Assembly (NCBI RefSeq): GCF_964204645.1 | Contig: NC_134036.1 | Coordinates: 1,674,001 to 1,738,000 of the forward strand | Origin: Tubulanus polymorphus | Taxonomy: Eukaryota; Nemertea; Palaeonemertea; Tubulaniformes; Tubulanidae | Direction of reading: 5' to 3' | Length of the DNA stretch: 64,000 bases | Part shown: one piece after another, positions 25,201 through 35,564 of the stretch | How the letters are laid out: every line of letters starts with the position of its first letter | How positions within the stretch are numbered: position 1 is the first letter of the stretch | Translations under genes and position numbers: made by a program | The notes under the pieces: model-generated | Seen by the model: only the letters and a program-made list of their open reading frames with translations | The model's database searches: none | What the model was told of the DNA's origin: nothing

Positions 25201-28200
25201 GTGTTGTCGAGATTCAAAAACTGTTCGTTCCATAAAACATTTCTTTGATCACGCACCTCAATGATACAACTGTAGCCGTAGAATCCTGGAAATAGCAAGC
25301 ACATATCTATAGATGGTTGTGGGATTTATGATTTTTGAAAGGTTTGGGATTTTAGAGATGATAGTAAGAGGGTATTTGACGTTTCGACTTAATAAAGAAG
25401 TTTCCAGTTTCTAGGCGCCATTTTGTGGCGGTCCCTCGAGGTCCCCATTGTTGCGATAATTAGCGCTCATTTTTAAAACATTAGATTGAACTGGAAACTT
25501 CTTTATTCTATTGAAGAAGATTTTAAAGAAATGAGTCTAAACATCACTACTCAGTTTTTGAAAATGTCTCATAGATTTGAGTCTAAACGTCACTACTCTC
25601 TTAGTTTTTGAAAATGTCTCATAGAATTGAGTCTAAACGTCACCACTCTCTTAGTTTTTGAAAATGTCTCATAGATTTGAGTCTAAACGTCACTATTCTC
25701 TTAGTTTTTGAAAATGTCTCATAGATTTGAGTCTAAACGTCACTACTCTCTTAGTTTTTGAGAATAGCTCATAGAATTGAGTCTAAACGTCACTACTCTC
25801 TTAGTTTTTGAGAATAGCTCATAGAATTAGTCTAAACGCCACTATTCTTTTAGTTTTTGTTCACGTGGCTCCTAGAATTGAGGCGAAACCGTCAAATGCT
25901 GTCCTTTATATTGTTAGATTTTCATCAAACATCTTACCATATTTGCCATCGAGATCTTGACGTTTAGGTTTCCGAGTTTGGAGGTTAGCGCACCTACAAA
26001 TTCATTGCTTTTTAAAGACAATTTAAATTCTACGAATTTCAAAAACCGGGCAATATAGTCAACCTACCCGTACGCGTTGCCTTGGATACACCTGTCCAGT
26101 AACTGATGGGCGTGAAATGATACGGTGATAAATGCGAGTTCACCATCACCCTGAAAATAACAGCAGGAAGTTTGTCTTGTAGCATCGGAAACTTCGGAAG
26201 CTTAAAATTGCAAATACAAAAGATCATACGTAGAGATATGAAATTTTTGATAAAATACTATAATGTGAATTGCAGGACATTTTGAACGTGCTGTATGACC
26301 ATAAGAAATCAAATGCCAAGGTAATGACATTATTCCATTACAAGTACCTCCATTCAAAACTTGTTTGACATGATAGTTACGTAAATTACCTTCCAGTTAG
26401 AAACGGCTACACCATCTCCGAAATCAAATACTCTGATAGCCTCATCTTCGGACAGCGGTGTTTTATCCTCGCACCATCTCGACCAGTGGAAATCTCTCTC
26501 CAGCAACAACGACCTCTGACTCGGACTGTAAGGAAAATATATCAACCGCATCGGTCAAAAAACTATGAACTTCTGACTCTTGTGAATTGGTTGGCGAATT
26601 TTGTTTATCCAAAATCCGGCTCAAATCGGGAGGACTCGAGAACTGTAAAACAACGTCTGAAGCAATACAGTTTAGCCACATGTTAATAACAATATTCAGT
26701 GTCTTGAACAGGTTTTAAATATTCTCTTGTTAAACAACATCTTGGTATTCAGCCTGCCATCTCACAATTACTGTAAGCAGTTAGAAGGCATTCATTGTAG
26801 ACTGGAAGAAGACGTTGCCACTAAAAATACTGGAAATCGTAAAAATATGCATCCTCATAACTTGCACCAGTACAAAACGTTATCACTATAACAAATGGCA
26901 ATATACATATTTACCTGCCTTTAAATCGCATTTCTGCAAAATTGGAAAATAAAATGGCGCATCGCATACTATAATAAAGTTTAACACATATTTCGGATAC
27001 ACAATAACCCCGAGACATTTTAGAATGTACATGCAGTTTTATAGGGTTCAGTCTTACTCTGCAGGAGTTAGACCGTATCACATTAGTCCGAAGTACTGGT
27101 ATCTTTAGTTTACTCGTCACTATTCTCTCAAAGCTGCCGAATACAACAGTGCCCTTCGACCATAAATCCCTGTAGTCCCTGTAGAACTATGTCTCATTCT
27201 CTTATCGTTATGGAATTTTAATGAAACCTGAATAAAACTTTTGACCTCAAATCCCTATTGTTTCTCAAATCTTACGTTTTTAAACAATCCCATATATTAC
27301 GCACCTGTTCGGAGAGGCTTTGCCTTTCTTGTCGACGAACACAGGGTTCATACTGTATATTTTAAGCTTTCTTATTCTGTCGACAGGGGGCAGTTGGAGA
27401 TCGTACCAGCGGACGGTTACCGACATGGCGAAATAGTAGACGTCTTTACACGTGACCGGATGTTCGTTACCATCGGAATCGACGAACGACAACAACCAGG
27501 ATATCCCTAACAACCTGACGAAGGTAAGGCGGAAGTTTTAACTATTATTGGTAAATCCTGCAGAGGAAATACTTATTTAGCAGTTACGGTAGACTCCGGT
27601 AACGCCGGAGTAGCCGGCTACGCCTAATGATACGTGTTCTAGGAATAGTTCCAGTGATTGTCCCAGAATTCGAGAATTTAGTGGGCCCTTGATTTGAGGC
27701 AAGCGCTCACAGTCTGCTATCTCATTCAAGGAGGTCTTTATTTACATACTTATCATCAAAATCAAGTCAGGACAAAGTGGTAACTAAATTGTCGCAACAG
27801 ATAAGTCAGTAATCAAAGAGGCAAGGTAATACCTTCCATAACTAAACATGAACAAATCTGAACAAATTTTTTTTGGAACAAAAACAGCTGCCAGACACGG
27901 ACATTAGGGACATTTCGAAACGACTGTATTTCCAGATTCTTTTTGGCATTTACGGAGAGCAATCTCCCATCTTTATCAAAAGCGCTACCATTCTCTCTCT
28001 CTCTCCCTCTAGTGGAGTTCTCACCCTGACTCGGGGAAGACTCTATTACTTACTGTAACGCCTTGTTCAGATCAGCCGGTAATTTCGTGTAGGGACTTTT
28101 CTTTTTTAGATATTTACCGATGAAACCATTCCTATTCGCGACTCCCCTAAAAATTGATGATGATGGTATTTATATATCAGCAGTATCTAGATCACATCAT

Positions 28201-30575
28201 TGAGAAATCAGCGAGATTTTCTCTTGATCTGATACTGAAAACTCTCGTCTGTATCGCGTGTCTTGACAGTAAACCCCGCCTCACATTGGACTTGGTACTA
28301 ATTCGGACAAGAAGAAATAAGTTTCTGATTTCCGTAGCATCTCTCTCGTTTTCTTCGTAGATCCTTTTCACGGACCTCGCTCCGACGCTAATTTTGCCAG
28401 TCTCAGATTGGCGACACTGTAGTACTCTGAAGCCTATTAAACCTCCGCACTTAACTCGCTCAGACATGGCCAATTCAGACTTTTGACTTTCGAATAACTC
28501 GGGACTAAATTACGAAATCATTTTACAGTCTACCTCGGATGTAACGTAGAAAAAATACGGTATATTCGAGGCCTTTTTTAAAGGCCTAATAGAAGGAAAA
28601 ATTGGACCTGGGGAAAAATACGATACAAGTGAATCTACGGTAAATCCAACGACGTTACATCCGAGTTTGACTGTATTGACTTATTTCTTTCTCTTAATGT
28701 ATTTTCCTCGAACTTCACCAACACCTCGGTCCGATTTCTCCACCGGTCCCAATTTAGACAGATTTCTAAGGCAAGGTTTACTGTACCGGTACTTATTCAA
28801 GTTTGGTCGTATATTGATTAAAGCCCTATTGATGAATCAAGGTAAAACTGGTAAAACAAGTTAAGATTAAAAGGTTACCCTTTGATGCATTCAGTCTTCC
28901 AGTAACCGGGAGGCGGATCGAGCGGTTGAGCGATGCATTTCTTCTTGTCTTTCCGAATGTGTTCATCAAATATCGGCTTCCAAATTAAACTACAATCGAC
29001 AGCAAAAATAGTTGTGCAACTTCGATTTTGATATTTCTAATAATTCATTAAAATTGGAAACAATTCAGACATTCACTATTGTAATGGTAACAATCCGCAG
29101 CTTGGAATCCTGCACCACTTCAGACATTCACTATAGTGTAGTGGGGCGATGTGTGGATGATCAGTTTTTAAATGTGCGCTGGTCTAATGTCTGATGTTTG
29201 TAGTTCATTTTTCAATTAGAAATGTCTCAGGTGAAGCACTGAACACATATGAAGTGTGGACGATCAGTTTTTGAAAGTGCGCTGATAAAATGTCTAATGT
29301 CTGGTGTTTGTAGTTCATTTTTCAATTAGAAATGTCTCAGGTGAAGCACTGAACACATGTGAAGTGTGGACGATCAGTTTTTGAAAGTGTGCTGATAAAA
29401 TGTCTAATGTCTGGTGTTTGTAGTTCATTTTTCAATTAGAAATGTCTCAGGTGAAGCACTGAACACATGTGAAGTGTGGACGATCAGTTTTTGAAAGTGT
29501 GCTGATAAAATGTCTAATATCTGGTGTTTGTAGTTCATTTTTCAATTAGAAATGTCTCAGGTGAAGCACTGAACACATGTGAAGTGTGGACGATCAGTTT
29601 TTGAAAGTGTGCTGATAAAATGTCTAATATCTGGTGTTTGTAGTTCATTTTCAATTAGAAATGTCTCAGGTGAAGCACTGAACACATGTGAAGTGTGGAC
29701 GATCAGTTTTTGAAAATGTGCTGATAAAATGTCTAATGTCCGTGGACGGTAAAAAATCGGTGTACCAGACTACAGATTGATAGCTCTATGAAATTAAGTT
29801 TTATTTGCCCCTTGAAAACGTACTTATCATTTGTTAGATCGCGCCACCTACGACAAACTCGAGCCGCTAACAGTAAATCACTGGGTGTTAAAGCGCTGAA
29901 CACTTGCAACAGAATCTCGTCTGGTAAACTGTAAAATAAAATCCATCACGATCTCAACTTTTGACAAATTTCTTTTTAGACTCTGCCATGAGTTGACTTA
30001 AGTCTTGATTTGGTTTGGGTTTCTCAGACAAGCGACTGGAAGAAAACACAGACTCATGAATGTGAAGCTTTGACCCGAATGCCACAAGCCATTTTCCAAA
30101 TATATGAACATTTTTTTTGGAGAATGGCTCATAGCATTTGAATCGAAACGTCCAAATCGTCTATTCGTAGTTTTTACTCAGTAAAATTTTCGGGTTTCTT
30201 TGTTTCGGAGATCTGTTTGCAGAGGTTTAAATGAACTTACTTCGACAGACACGGCTTCCCTTTGAACACGGGACGAGATTTCGGTTGGAATTTCTTCGAT
30301 GGAGTTTCCCTACAGAATTACACATTTATTATCAAACTTATGCCTTTAACCCAAGGAATCATCCTTAAGATGGTTCGGTTCAGAGAAGTTCAGTCGTGTT
30401 TAAATTTGTGATTGTTATTCTTGATAACATAGATTACGTTTTTAATCGTATCATCCATCCTCTGGCAAAATACCTTTCTCTTTGAACTACTCGTTTTCAA
30501 GTACTGCGTACTGTGTTACCTGTTTGCGTTTTCGTGAACGGGTTTGTTATTTTTAGCCTCACGACGATTCCTCAT
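22260..30575 (-). CDS. FBXO15: FBXO15-like F-box protein, 15 exons
   Basis: Probable substrate adaptor of an SCF ubiquitin ligase. Exons in transcript order: 30575-30520, 30309-30241, 29928-29824, 28989-28879, 28146-28054, 27514-27305, 26525-26390, 26150-26068, 25993-25938, 25295-25267, 24899-24818, 24681-24569, 24143-24082, 22965-22876, 22370-22260. The protein is about 468 residues. The F-box is at about residues 42-90 (LPDEILLQVFSALTPSDLL, then VCRRWRDLTND and LIWKPIF). FBXO15 hallmarks follow: GYWKTECI, SVTVRWYDLQLP, MNPVFVD, GDGELAFITVSFHAHQLL, NFPWKTDLFKG, DMCIMDVTVLDKHE and the C-terminal LQLFIAMGTIDDWFGTNY. All joins agree in phase except the last (exon 14 to 15), which is out by one base; a micro-exon, unusual splice or assembly indel may explain it. 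Weakest exons: 24899-24818 and 25993-25938, supported by phase and position in the alignment. Confidence 0.87.
23011..23378. mobile_element. MITE family A: full copy plus adjacent partial copy, inverted
   Basis: A full-length copy at 23011-23225, in the opposite orientation to those at 14.6-20.5 kb, abuts a second partial copy at about 23226-23378. Both carry the GATCAAGCTAACAATAA / ATGGTCAAGCTAACAATAA marker. They lie in the FBXO15-like intron between exons 13 and 14. Confidence 0.75.
23585..23736. mobile_element. MITE family D copy
   Basis: GGACCCAGTACTACAGTTGT on the left and ACTGTGGAACTAGGTCCT on the right, with several internal AACTCAGA / GAGTTAA repeats. Intronic. Confidence 0.7.
24200..24340. 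mobile_element. MITE family C copy
   Basis: Starts GGGGCCGGTTCCATAGTC and ends GCCATAACTATGGAACTAGC, with the CTTAAGAC interior. Closely related to the copy at 5625-5767. Confidence 0.7.
25395..25503. mobile_element. Short MITE related to the 55-kb fold-back element, TA target site
   Basis: Inverted termini AAGAAGTTTCCAGTT and AACTGGAAACTTCTT are flanked on both sides by TA. The left part also holds GGCGCCATTTTG, shared with the fold-back element at 55002-56321 and a fragment at about 46661. The TA duplication suggests a Tc1/mariner-type transposase acting in trans (inference). Confidence 0.75.
25530..25880. repeat. 50-bp tandem array, about 7 copies
   Basis: Unit with GAGTCTAAACGTCACTACTC, TTAGTTTTTGAAAATG and TCTCATAGA, repeating every 50 bp. 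It lies in the FBXO15-like intron between exons 9 and 10. A single related unit is near 30115-30175. Confidence 0.9.
29147..29742. repeat. 110-bp tandem array, about 5 copies
   Basis: Units begin AATGTCTCAGGTGAAGCACT at 29221, 29331, 29441, 29551 and 29660, preceded by a partial, more diverged unit. The inner units are nearly identical, so the expansion is recent. It lies in the FBXO15-like intron between exons 3 and 4. Confidence 0.95.
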
Positions 30576-32368
30576 GTACCCGGCTAGATGGGTCCGGTGT
30601 CGCCCCCCGGTGGCCATCTCTCGTACCAGTATCCTCGATTTTATCCGACTTACAATGAACCATTGAAAGAAACAAATATAGTAAGGCTAAACAAAAATGA
30701 TACCTTGTTTCTCCGCAGCGGCCGGGTCATTTTTGTAAAATATGATAAAATTTATAAACAGTTCATTTCTATAGCGGCCGGGTCTGTTGTGGTAAAATTG
30801 ATCACGATTTAAAAAAAAGTTATGTATAGGGTAGATAGGCGGCCGGCCGGGTCAACATTTAAGCTCAGCAGAGCGGAGAAACAAGGTATCTATTTTTTTA
30901 GCCTAATTTAAGCCATCTACTGTAACCACATTCCAGAAATGAAATAACAATGTAACGCGAGGTATGGGAATCTAGAGTTTTAACATTTCCTGCTTTTCAG
31001 ATTCAAATGAATCAAAATCATGAATCGTCATCAGAAAAGTCGTCACAATTCACAGCATTATCTTTTTAAGTCGTCAACATGATCGTCACAGAGTTTGGCA
31101 TCACCCATCATCATAGACATAGTCATACTATCTTCTATCTCCTCACACACGGACAGTCAGGGTCAGTCAGTGAGTGAGTGTCTCAGCTGTGTGAGGAGAG
31201 AGGTTCTACTGACTCTGAGGGACCTACTGAAGTTTGGTAGAACTTTGAGGGGATCTAATGAATGAAATAGATCAAATATCTCCTATGTAAATTATACACT
31301 AATCAAGGGCAGGGGAATGAGGGCTTAATACACAATATTACAATTTGATCAAAATGTACCTATAAACTTCTAAAGCTAGACGAAAATATTTGTTTGGCTC
31401 AACGACCTTGACAACGACGACAACAACAACAACCACAATAGTGTCTTCGTCACCTTAGAATAGAGTCCTATTAACCGAAAGAGACACAATTGAATCGTCA
31501 AAAGCCGTCCTCTCGATACAAGCACAGACCACAAAAACAAACAAATGTACATTTATAACATTATTTAATTGTTAACTGATTCCAAAATGTACATGACATA
31601 CATATCACATGTGCATGTTGTCCACATGTGCATGTAACATGTTGTCACTCACATTAACATGTTATCATCATAAATATCCCATTGATAAACATAGTTTCAA
31701 GACAATTCTAAGACGAATCTTTTAATTCAAAGTGTACATGTTTTATTTACACATGTTACATGTTTATCACATGTTTTGTTACATGTACATTTTTAGATTG
31801 TTATATTTTCTATAAACCGAATTCAGAGTAGTATCTATTCATGATTAACACATGTGATGGGAAATAATATTCTTGACTTTGACAGAAATTCTAATAAATC
31901 AACCATGATTTTAAGTTTTATGCCACAGGCCTTGTTGTAACGAAATCACTTAGTCTAAAAGTAGTATCTCAAATCATAAGACTGGTCTTAGGTTGTTTAG
32001 ATTAGCTACAGAACCAGAATCAGCTTTATACTAGTCTGCAGTTGTAAGATTGGCAATGAAACCAATTTATGGTCTTATGGCTGGTCTTCAATCTAAGCAA
32101 TTACTGTGTAACTGACCCTACCGTTTATCTCAGCCTAAATTAAATACATGTACATTTACAATAAATACCTCATGTACAGTAGACTCAGTGATGACAGATA
32201 TTTACAGCAGTTTCAATGCTTCACAGTCTACTGAACTTAAAATGTACCATCATCAAACAAGGCAGCAGAATAAATGCTTTAATAACCGCTTTTAATTAAT
32301 TAAACCCCGCACAAATTCTAATAACTATAATTAACTTTTTAACAAAAGTTTTTTCTTGTCTCTTATTT
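30576..32368. other. Spacer between FBXO15-like and RBM28 genes
   Basis: No gene seen. It holds a full family A MITE (30684-30907), an ACATGT-rich low-complexity stretch (about 31590-31830) and a long, decayed family C element (31925-32118). The FBXO15-like promoter must lie at its left edge; no clear core motif is visible. Confidence 0.5.
30684..30907. mobile_element. MITE family A, full-length copy
   Basis: Best-preserved copy, about 224 bp. Left end AAGGCTAAACAAAAATGATA followed by CCTTGTTTCTC; right end GAGAAACAAGGTATC then TTTTTTTAGCCTAA. The interior is GC-rich around GGCCGGCCGGGTCAAC. It lies about 110 bp upstream of the FBXO15-like ATG and could affect its promoter. Confidence 0.8.
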
Positions 32369-34912
32369 TTATTCGAACCATTTTGATTTTTTTCGTTTAT
32401 TCGAAGTTGTTTTCGAGTTCGTGTCGAATTTCTGTCGATATTTATTCACTAACTGATCGAAACTATCAGCGCCCCCTGCTGGTGCTTTCCTCTTACCGTT
32501 TCTCTGTTTCGGCTCTCGTTGCTGCGCCGGAACTGAGTCCGATTTCTCGACCGTTTGTCGTTTCAATTCGCTACGACTCGGTCGCCCTTTCGGTTTTTCG
32601 GGTAGTTTTTGCGGACCGCGCGGTTTGTGACGTATTTTCGGACCCCAATGCGACGGCAGACCTTTTTTCATTTTACCCGCTGAAACGGCGGCGGCGCCAT
32701 CTGCCGCCGGTACGGGAACCACGACCTGATTACCCGCGACGCGACCTTTCCTCGGGTTCGCGGTTTTCCCCGACGATTCCGCTAATTTCGCCTTCGAGCG
32801 CTCGAGACGTTTCTCCTTGGCGAGAAGTTTCGCCTGATTCTCGAGCGAGAATTCGACAATCGGTCGTTTCTCCGCGCCGAACAACTCCGCGTTATTATTC
32901 ATCGCGCGCAACGCCTTCAACGCGTCGTCATGGCTACCGAGAGCGACGAACGCGTATCCTAGCGACTGTCCGACTCCGCTGGCGTTTAATTTCTTTAAAT
33001 CTCGCATGACGCGACATTCAGTAACCCGCGCCGATGGGACGATCTGTTTAAACGTACGGCGCAACTCGGCGTCTCCGACTCGTTTCGGCAGGTTGTGAAC
33101 GCACAGACGCGTCGACGACACGAATATATTCAGATTTTTCAGCTTGGCGCGTTTAACGGCGTCCAAACGGGCGCGTTTCGCCAGATCGGTTTTCGAGAGG
33201 TTTTCGGCGGCGCGCGTACCCGGTCGTATCATACCCTCGCGTACCAGGTGCAGATTACGTTTATCGGTCGAAGGTTTGTTTCTCTTCTCTTGTTTCTTGG
33301 CCGCGTCGTTCGCTGCGCATTTCTCCCGCGAGATGGCGACACTGACGATCAGACGGCGTCCGTCGAGCGTGATACCGTCGTCGTCCTCGCTCGCCGCAGC
33401 AGCGATACACCGCTCGGCCGCCGACTTCTCGAGGAATTTCACGAACGCCGTACCGCGTGATTTATCGGTATCCGGATTCACGACGATACGCGAGTATTCG
33501 ACCTCGCCGAATTTCTCGAACTCGGTGTCAAGGTCGTCTTCGACGCTGTCGTACGACAGATTCTTCACGAACACGGTTTTACCTTGTTCCACGTCGTTGC
33601 TACGATACGCTTCACGCGGCCGTTTATCATCATAATCATCATCGTCACTCATACTGTCATCATCATCTTCATCGGAATTCGATTCATCATCGCTTTCCTT
33701 TTCATCTTCACTAGATTGGTCATCATTCTCGCTATCAATCTCTGCATCTTCATCGCTAACCATCTCCTCCTCATCTTCACTGGAATTGTCATCATTTTCT
33801 CCATTTTCATCATCGTTAGCGATCTCTGAATCGCTCGCATCATCGTCATCATCATCATCGTCATCACCGCTAGCAACAGCTTGGTCGTTTTGTTGCGACT
33901 CCTCGTATCGACTCTTCGCGAGCGCCCAGTCGACGGCGACCGGTCGACCGGCTATCGACTGACCGTTCATCGCGTCGAGCGCCCGCCGGGCCTCGGCGGT
34001 CGATCCGTACTGGACGAACGCGAAGCCGAATTTTCGCCCGTTGTCGCGCGTCGGTATCCGAGCGTCGGTCAGACGACCAAACGCACGAAACGTTTTACGT
34101 AATAAATCCTCGTTACACGTAAACGCTAAATTACGTACGATCAATCGGGACTTTCGTTCGGATTCCGATTCGCTGATCGCTTTTTGTAAAACGACTTTTA
34201 AAGATTTTCCGCCGATTTTCATCATTTTTAATCGTTTAACGGCGACGATCATCGCGTCCTTCGTCGCGAAGTTCAAGGTCGCTCGATTCTGATTGGTCGA
34301 ACGTTCAAACGCGAGATTCTCGACGTTTTCGATTTTCGAGAATTTTTTCGCGTTGATTTTCGCGTCGCAAAAAACGTCGACCGCATACGTCTTATTCGAG
34401 ACCTTTTTATTCCGCTTTTCACCGACAGGCGGCGCCACTTTCTCTTCGACTTCCTCATTCTCACCGACGCTTTCATCTTCGATTTCCTCCTCATCTTTTG
34501 CCGCCGTCGGTTTTTTCTTTTTCTTCGTCTTTTTCTTCTTATCGGCGAGAACGACCACCAGGGGGCGCCCGTGAAGTTTCGGTTTAAGATTCAGAGCTTT
34601 CTGGGCATCGTCGGGCAGCGAGTAGGTAACGTAACCGAACCCTCGACAGACGGCGGGCGTCGCCGCGATGTCCGACGAATCGCCTCTTCGGTTATTGTTG
34701 CCGCTGACAACGAAGCATTGTTTCATCGGTCCGATCGAACTGAATACTTTCTCCAGATCTTCGTTCGTCGTTTTCGGATGTAAATTCCTTACGAATAACG
34801 TGTTTTTAGAGACGGTCGATCGAACAGCAGCGCCCCCTACTGCTACACCCTCGCCAGGGCTGCCTTCTACACCCTCGCTATCATTTGATGGGTTTTTTGC
34901 TGTTTTTGTCAT
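32369..34912 (-). CDS. RBM28: RBM28 (Nop4-like) nucleolar RNA-binding protein, intronless coding region
   Basis: Nucleolar RRM protein for large-subunit ribosome biogenesis (yeast Nop4). 847 residues, longer than human (759). RRM1 about 38-123 (TLFVRNL...RGFGYVTYS); a degenerate RRM-like stretch about 173-245 (YAVDVFC...RATLNFAT); RRM about 257-340 (SRLIVRNLAF...FGFAFVQYG); a long Asp/Glu/Ser tract about 347-440; RRM about 449-535 (GKTVFVKNLSYD...RGTAFVKF); RRM about 606-700 (TRLCVHNLPK...LGYAFVALG); basic tail ending KRKKSKWFE, the conserved RBM28 terminus. An in-frame ATG 24 bp upstream lies inside a sequence ending TTATTTCAG just before AAAAATGACA, so I read that as the 3' end of a leader intron and start at MTKTAKNP. 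The open plus-strand frames across it are shadows. Confidence 0.97.
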   Translation of the reverse strand: MTKTAKNPSNDSEGVEGSPGEGVAVGGAAVRSTVSKNTLFVRNLHPKTTNEDLEKVFSSIGPMKQCFVVSGNNNRRGDSSDIAATPAVCRGFGYVTYSLPDDAQKALNLKPKLHGRPLVVVLADKKKKTKKKKKPTAAKDEEEIEDESVGENEEVEEKVAPPVGEKRNKKVSNKTYAVDVFCDAKINAKKFSKIENVENLAFERSTNQNRATLNFATKDAMIVAVKRLKMMKIGGKSLKVVLQKAISESESERKSRLIVRNLAFTCNEDLLRKTFRAFGRLTDARIPTRDNGRKFGFAFVQYGSTAEARRALDAMNGQSIAGRPVAVDWALAKSRYEESQQNDQAVASGDDDDDDDDDASDSEIANDDENGENDDNSSEDEEEMVSDEDAEIDSENDDQSSEDEKESDDESNSDEDDDDSMSDDDDYDDKRPREAYRSNDVEQGKTVFVKNLSYDSVEDDLDTEFEKFGEVEYSRIVVNPDTDKSRGTAFVKFLEKSAAERCIAAAASEDDDGITLDGRRLIVSVAISREKCAANDAAKKQEKRNKPSTDKRNLHLVREGMIRPGTRAAENLSKTDLAKRARLDAVKRAKLKNLNIFVSSTRLCVHNLPKRVGDAELRRTFKQIVPSARVTECRVMRDLKKLNASGVGQSLGYAFVALGSHDDALKALRAMNNNAELFGAEKRPIVEFSLENQAKLLAKEKRLERSKAKLAESSGKTANPRKGRVAGNQVVVPVPAADGAAAVSAGKMKKGLPSHWGPKIRHKPRGPQKLPEKPKGRPSRSELKRQTVEKSDSVPAQQREPKQRNGKRKAPAGGADSFDQLVNKYRQKFDTNSKTTSNKRKKSKWFE

Positions 34913-35564
34913 TTTTCTGAAATAAGATAATATCATTGATCGAATTAGAGATTTTTGACTCAGATTTGGTACTTATTTATAACAATCCTTCACAACCTAA
35001 TCTTTCTAGGCCCCTTCCAAAGACCCCAACCAGAACCACATTTATTGATTCTTTTCAATTCAATAACACTAACTAAACCATCGCACAACACATTGAAAGG
35101 CAACCTAAATTTACCCTAACCAGCATCCCTTACCTTCAACCCAAAACTAACAGCAAACCTGTACTGCTAACTGTTTATTTTATCATGACTGGCTGACTGG
35201 ACTGTGAGGATAATAATAAATTTTTGAATTGAATTTGCATCGAAAAATGGTTTATTTCTCGAATAATACTCAACTCGTCACGTGACTTCAACATCGAAAA
35301 TTATAATCCAACAGTTTAAAACGTGAAGTTTACCTCGAAATCGTTTATTAACCGCTCAGCAATTCAGATTAATCACAAATACCACTTTAATCCGATCAGA
35401 AAATATACCATGCGGTAGTGGGGGTTTCCTAATGTAGCGGAATCCCCGTGCTGACGCGTCAAGCGGTGAGGGATTCCGCGCACCTGCCCGTGTAGCTGGA
35501 AAAACCCCTACCTCTCGACGCGATTTTAACTGTCATCGAATTTTGTGGCCTTGTTTGCGCGAAA
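34913..35564. promoter_or_regulatory. Shared divergent promoter region of RBM28 and PEX11G
   Basis: About 650 bp separates the two ATGs, which point away from each other. It contains the leader-intron acceptor of RBM28, a CACGTG E-box (near 35279) and a locally GC-rich block around 35400-35520. No TATA box stands out, as is typical of shared housekeeping promoters. Confidence 0.5.

Noticed and set aside
25530-29742. CRISPR-like regular repeats
   Set aside because: The arrays are head-to-tail without unique spacers, and the genome is eukaryotic.
32356-34925. Many plus-strand open frames (up to 217 codons) across 32.3-34.9 kb
   Set aside because: They lie antisense to RBM28, whose protein is unmistakable; they come from its GC-rich third positions and its acidic and basic tracts.
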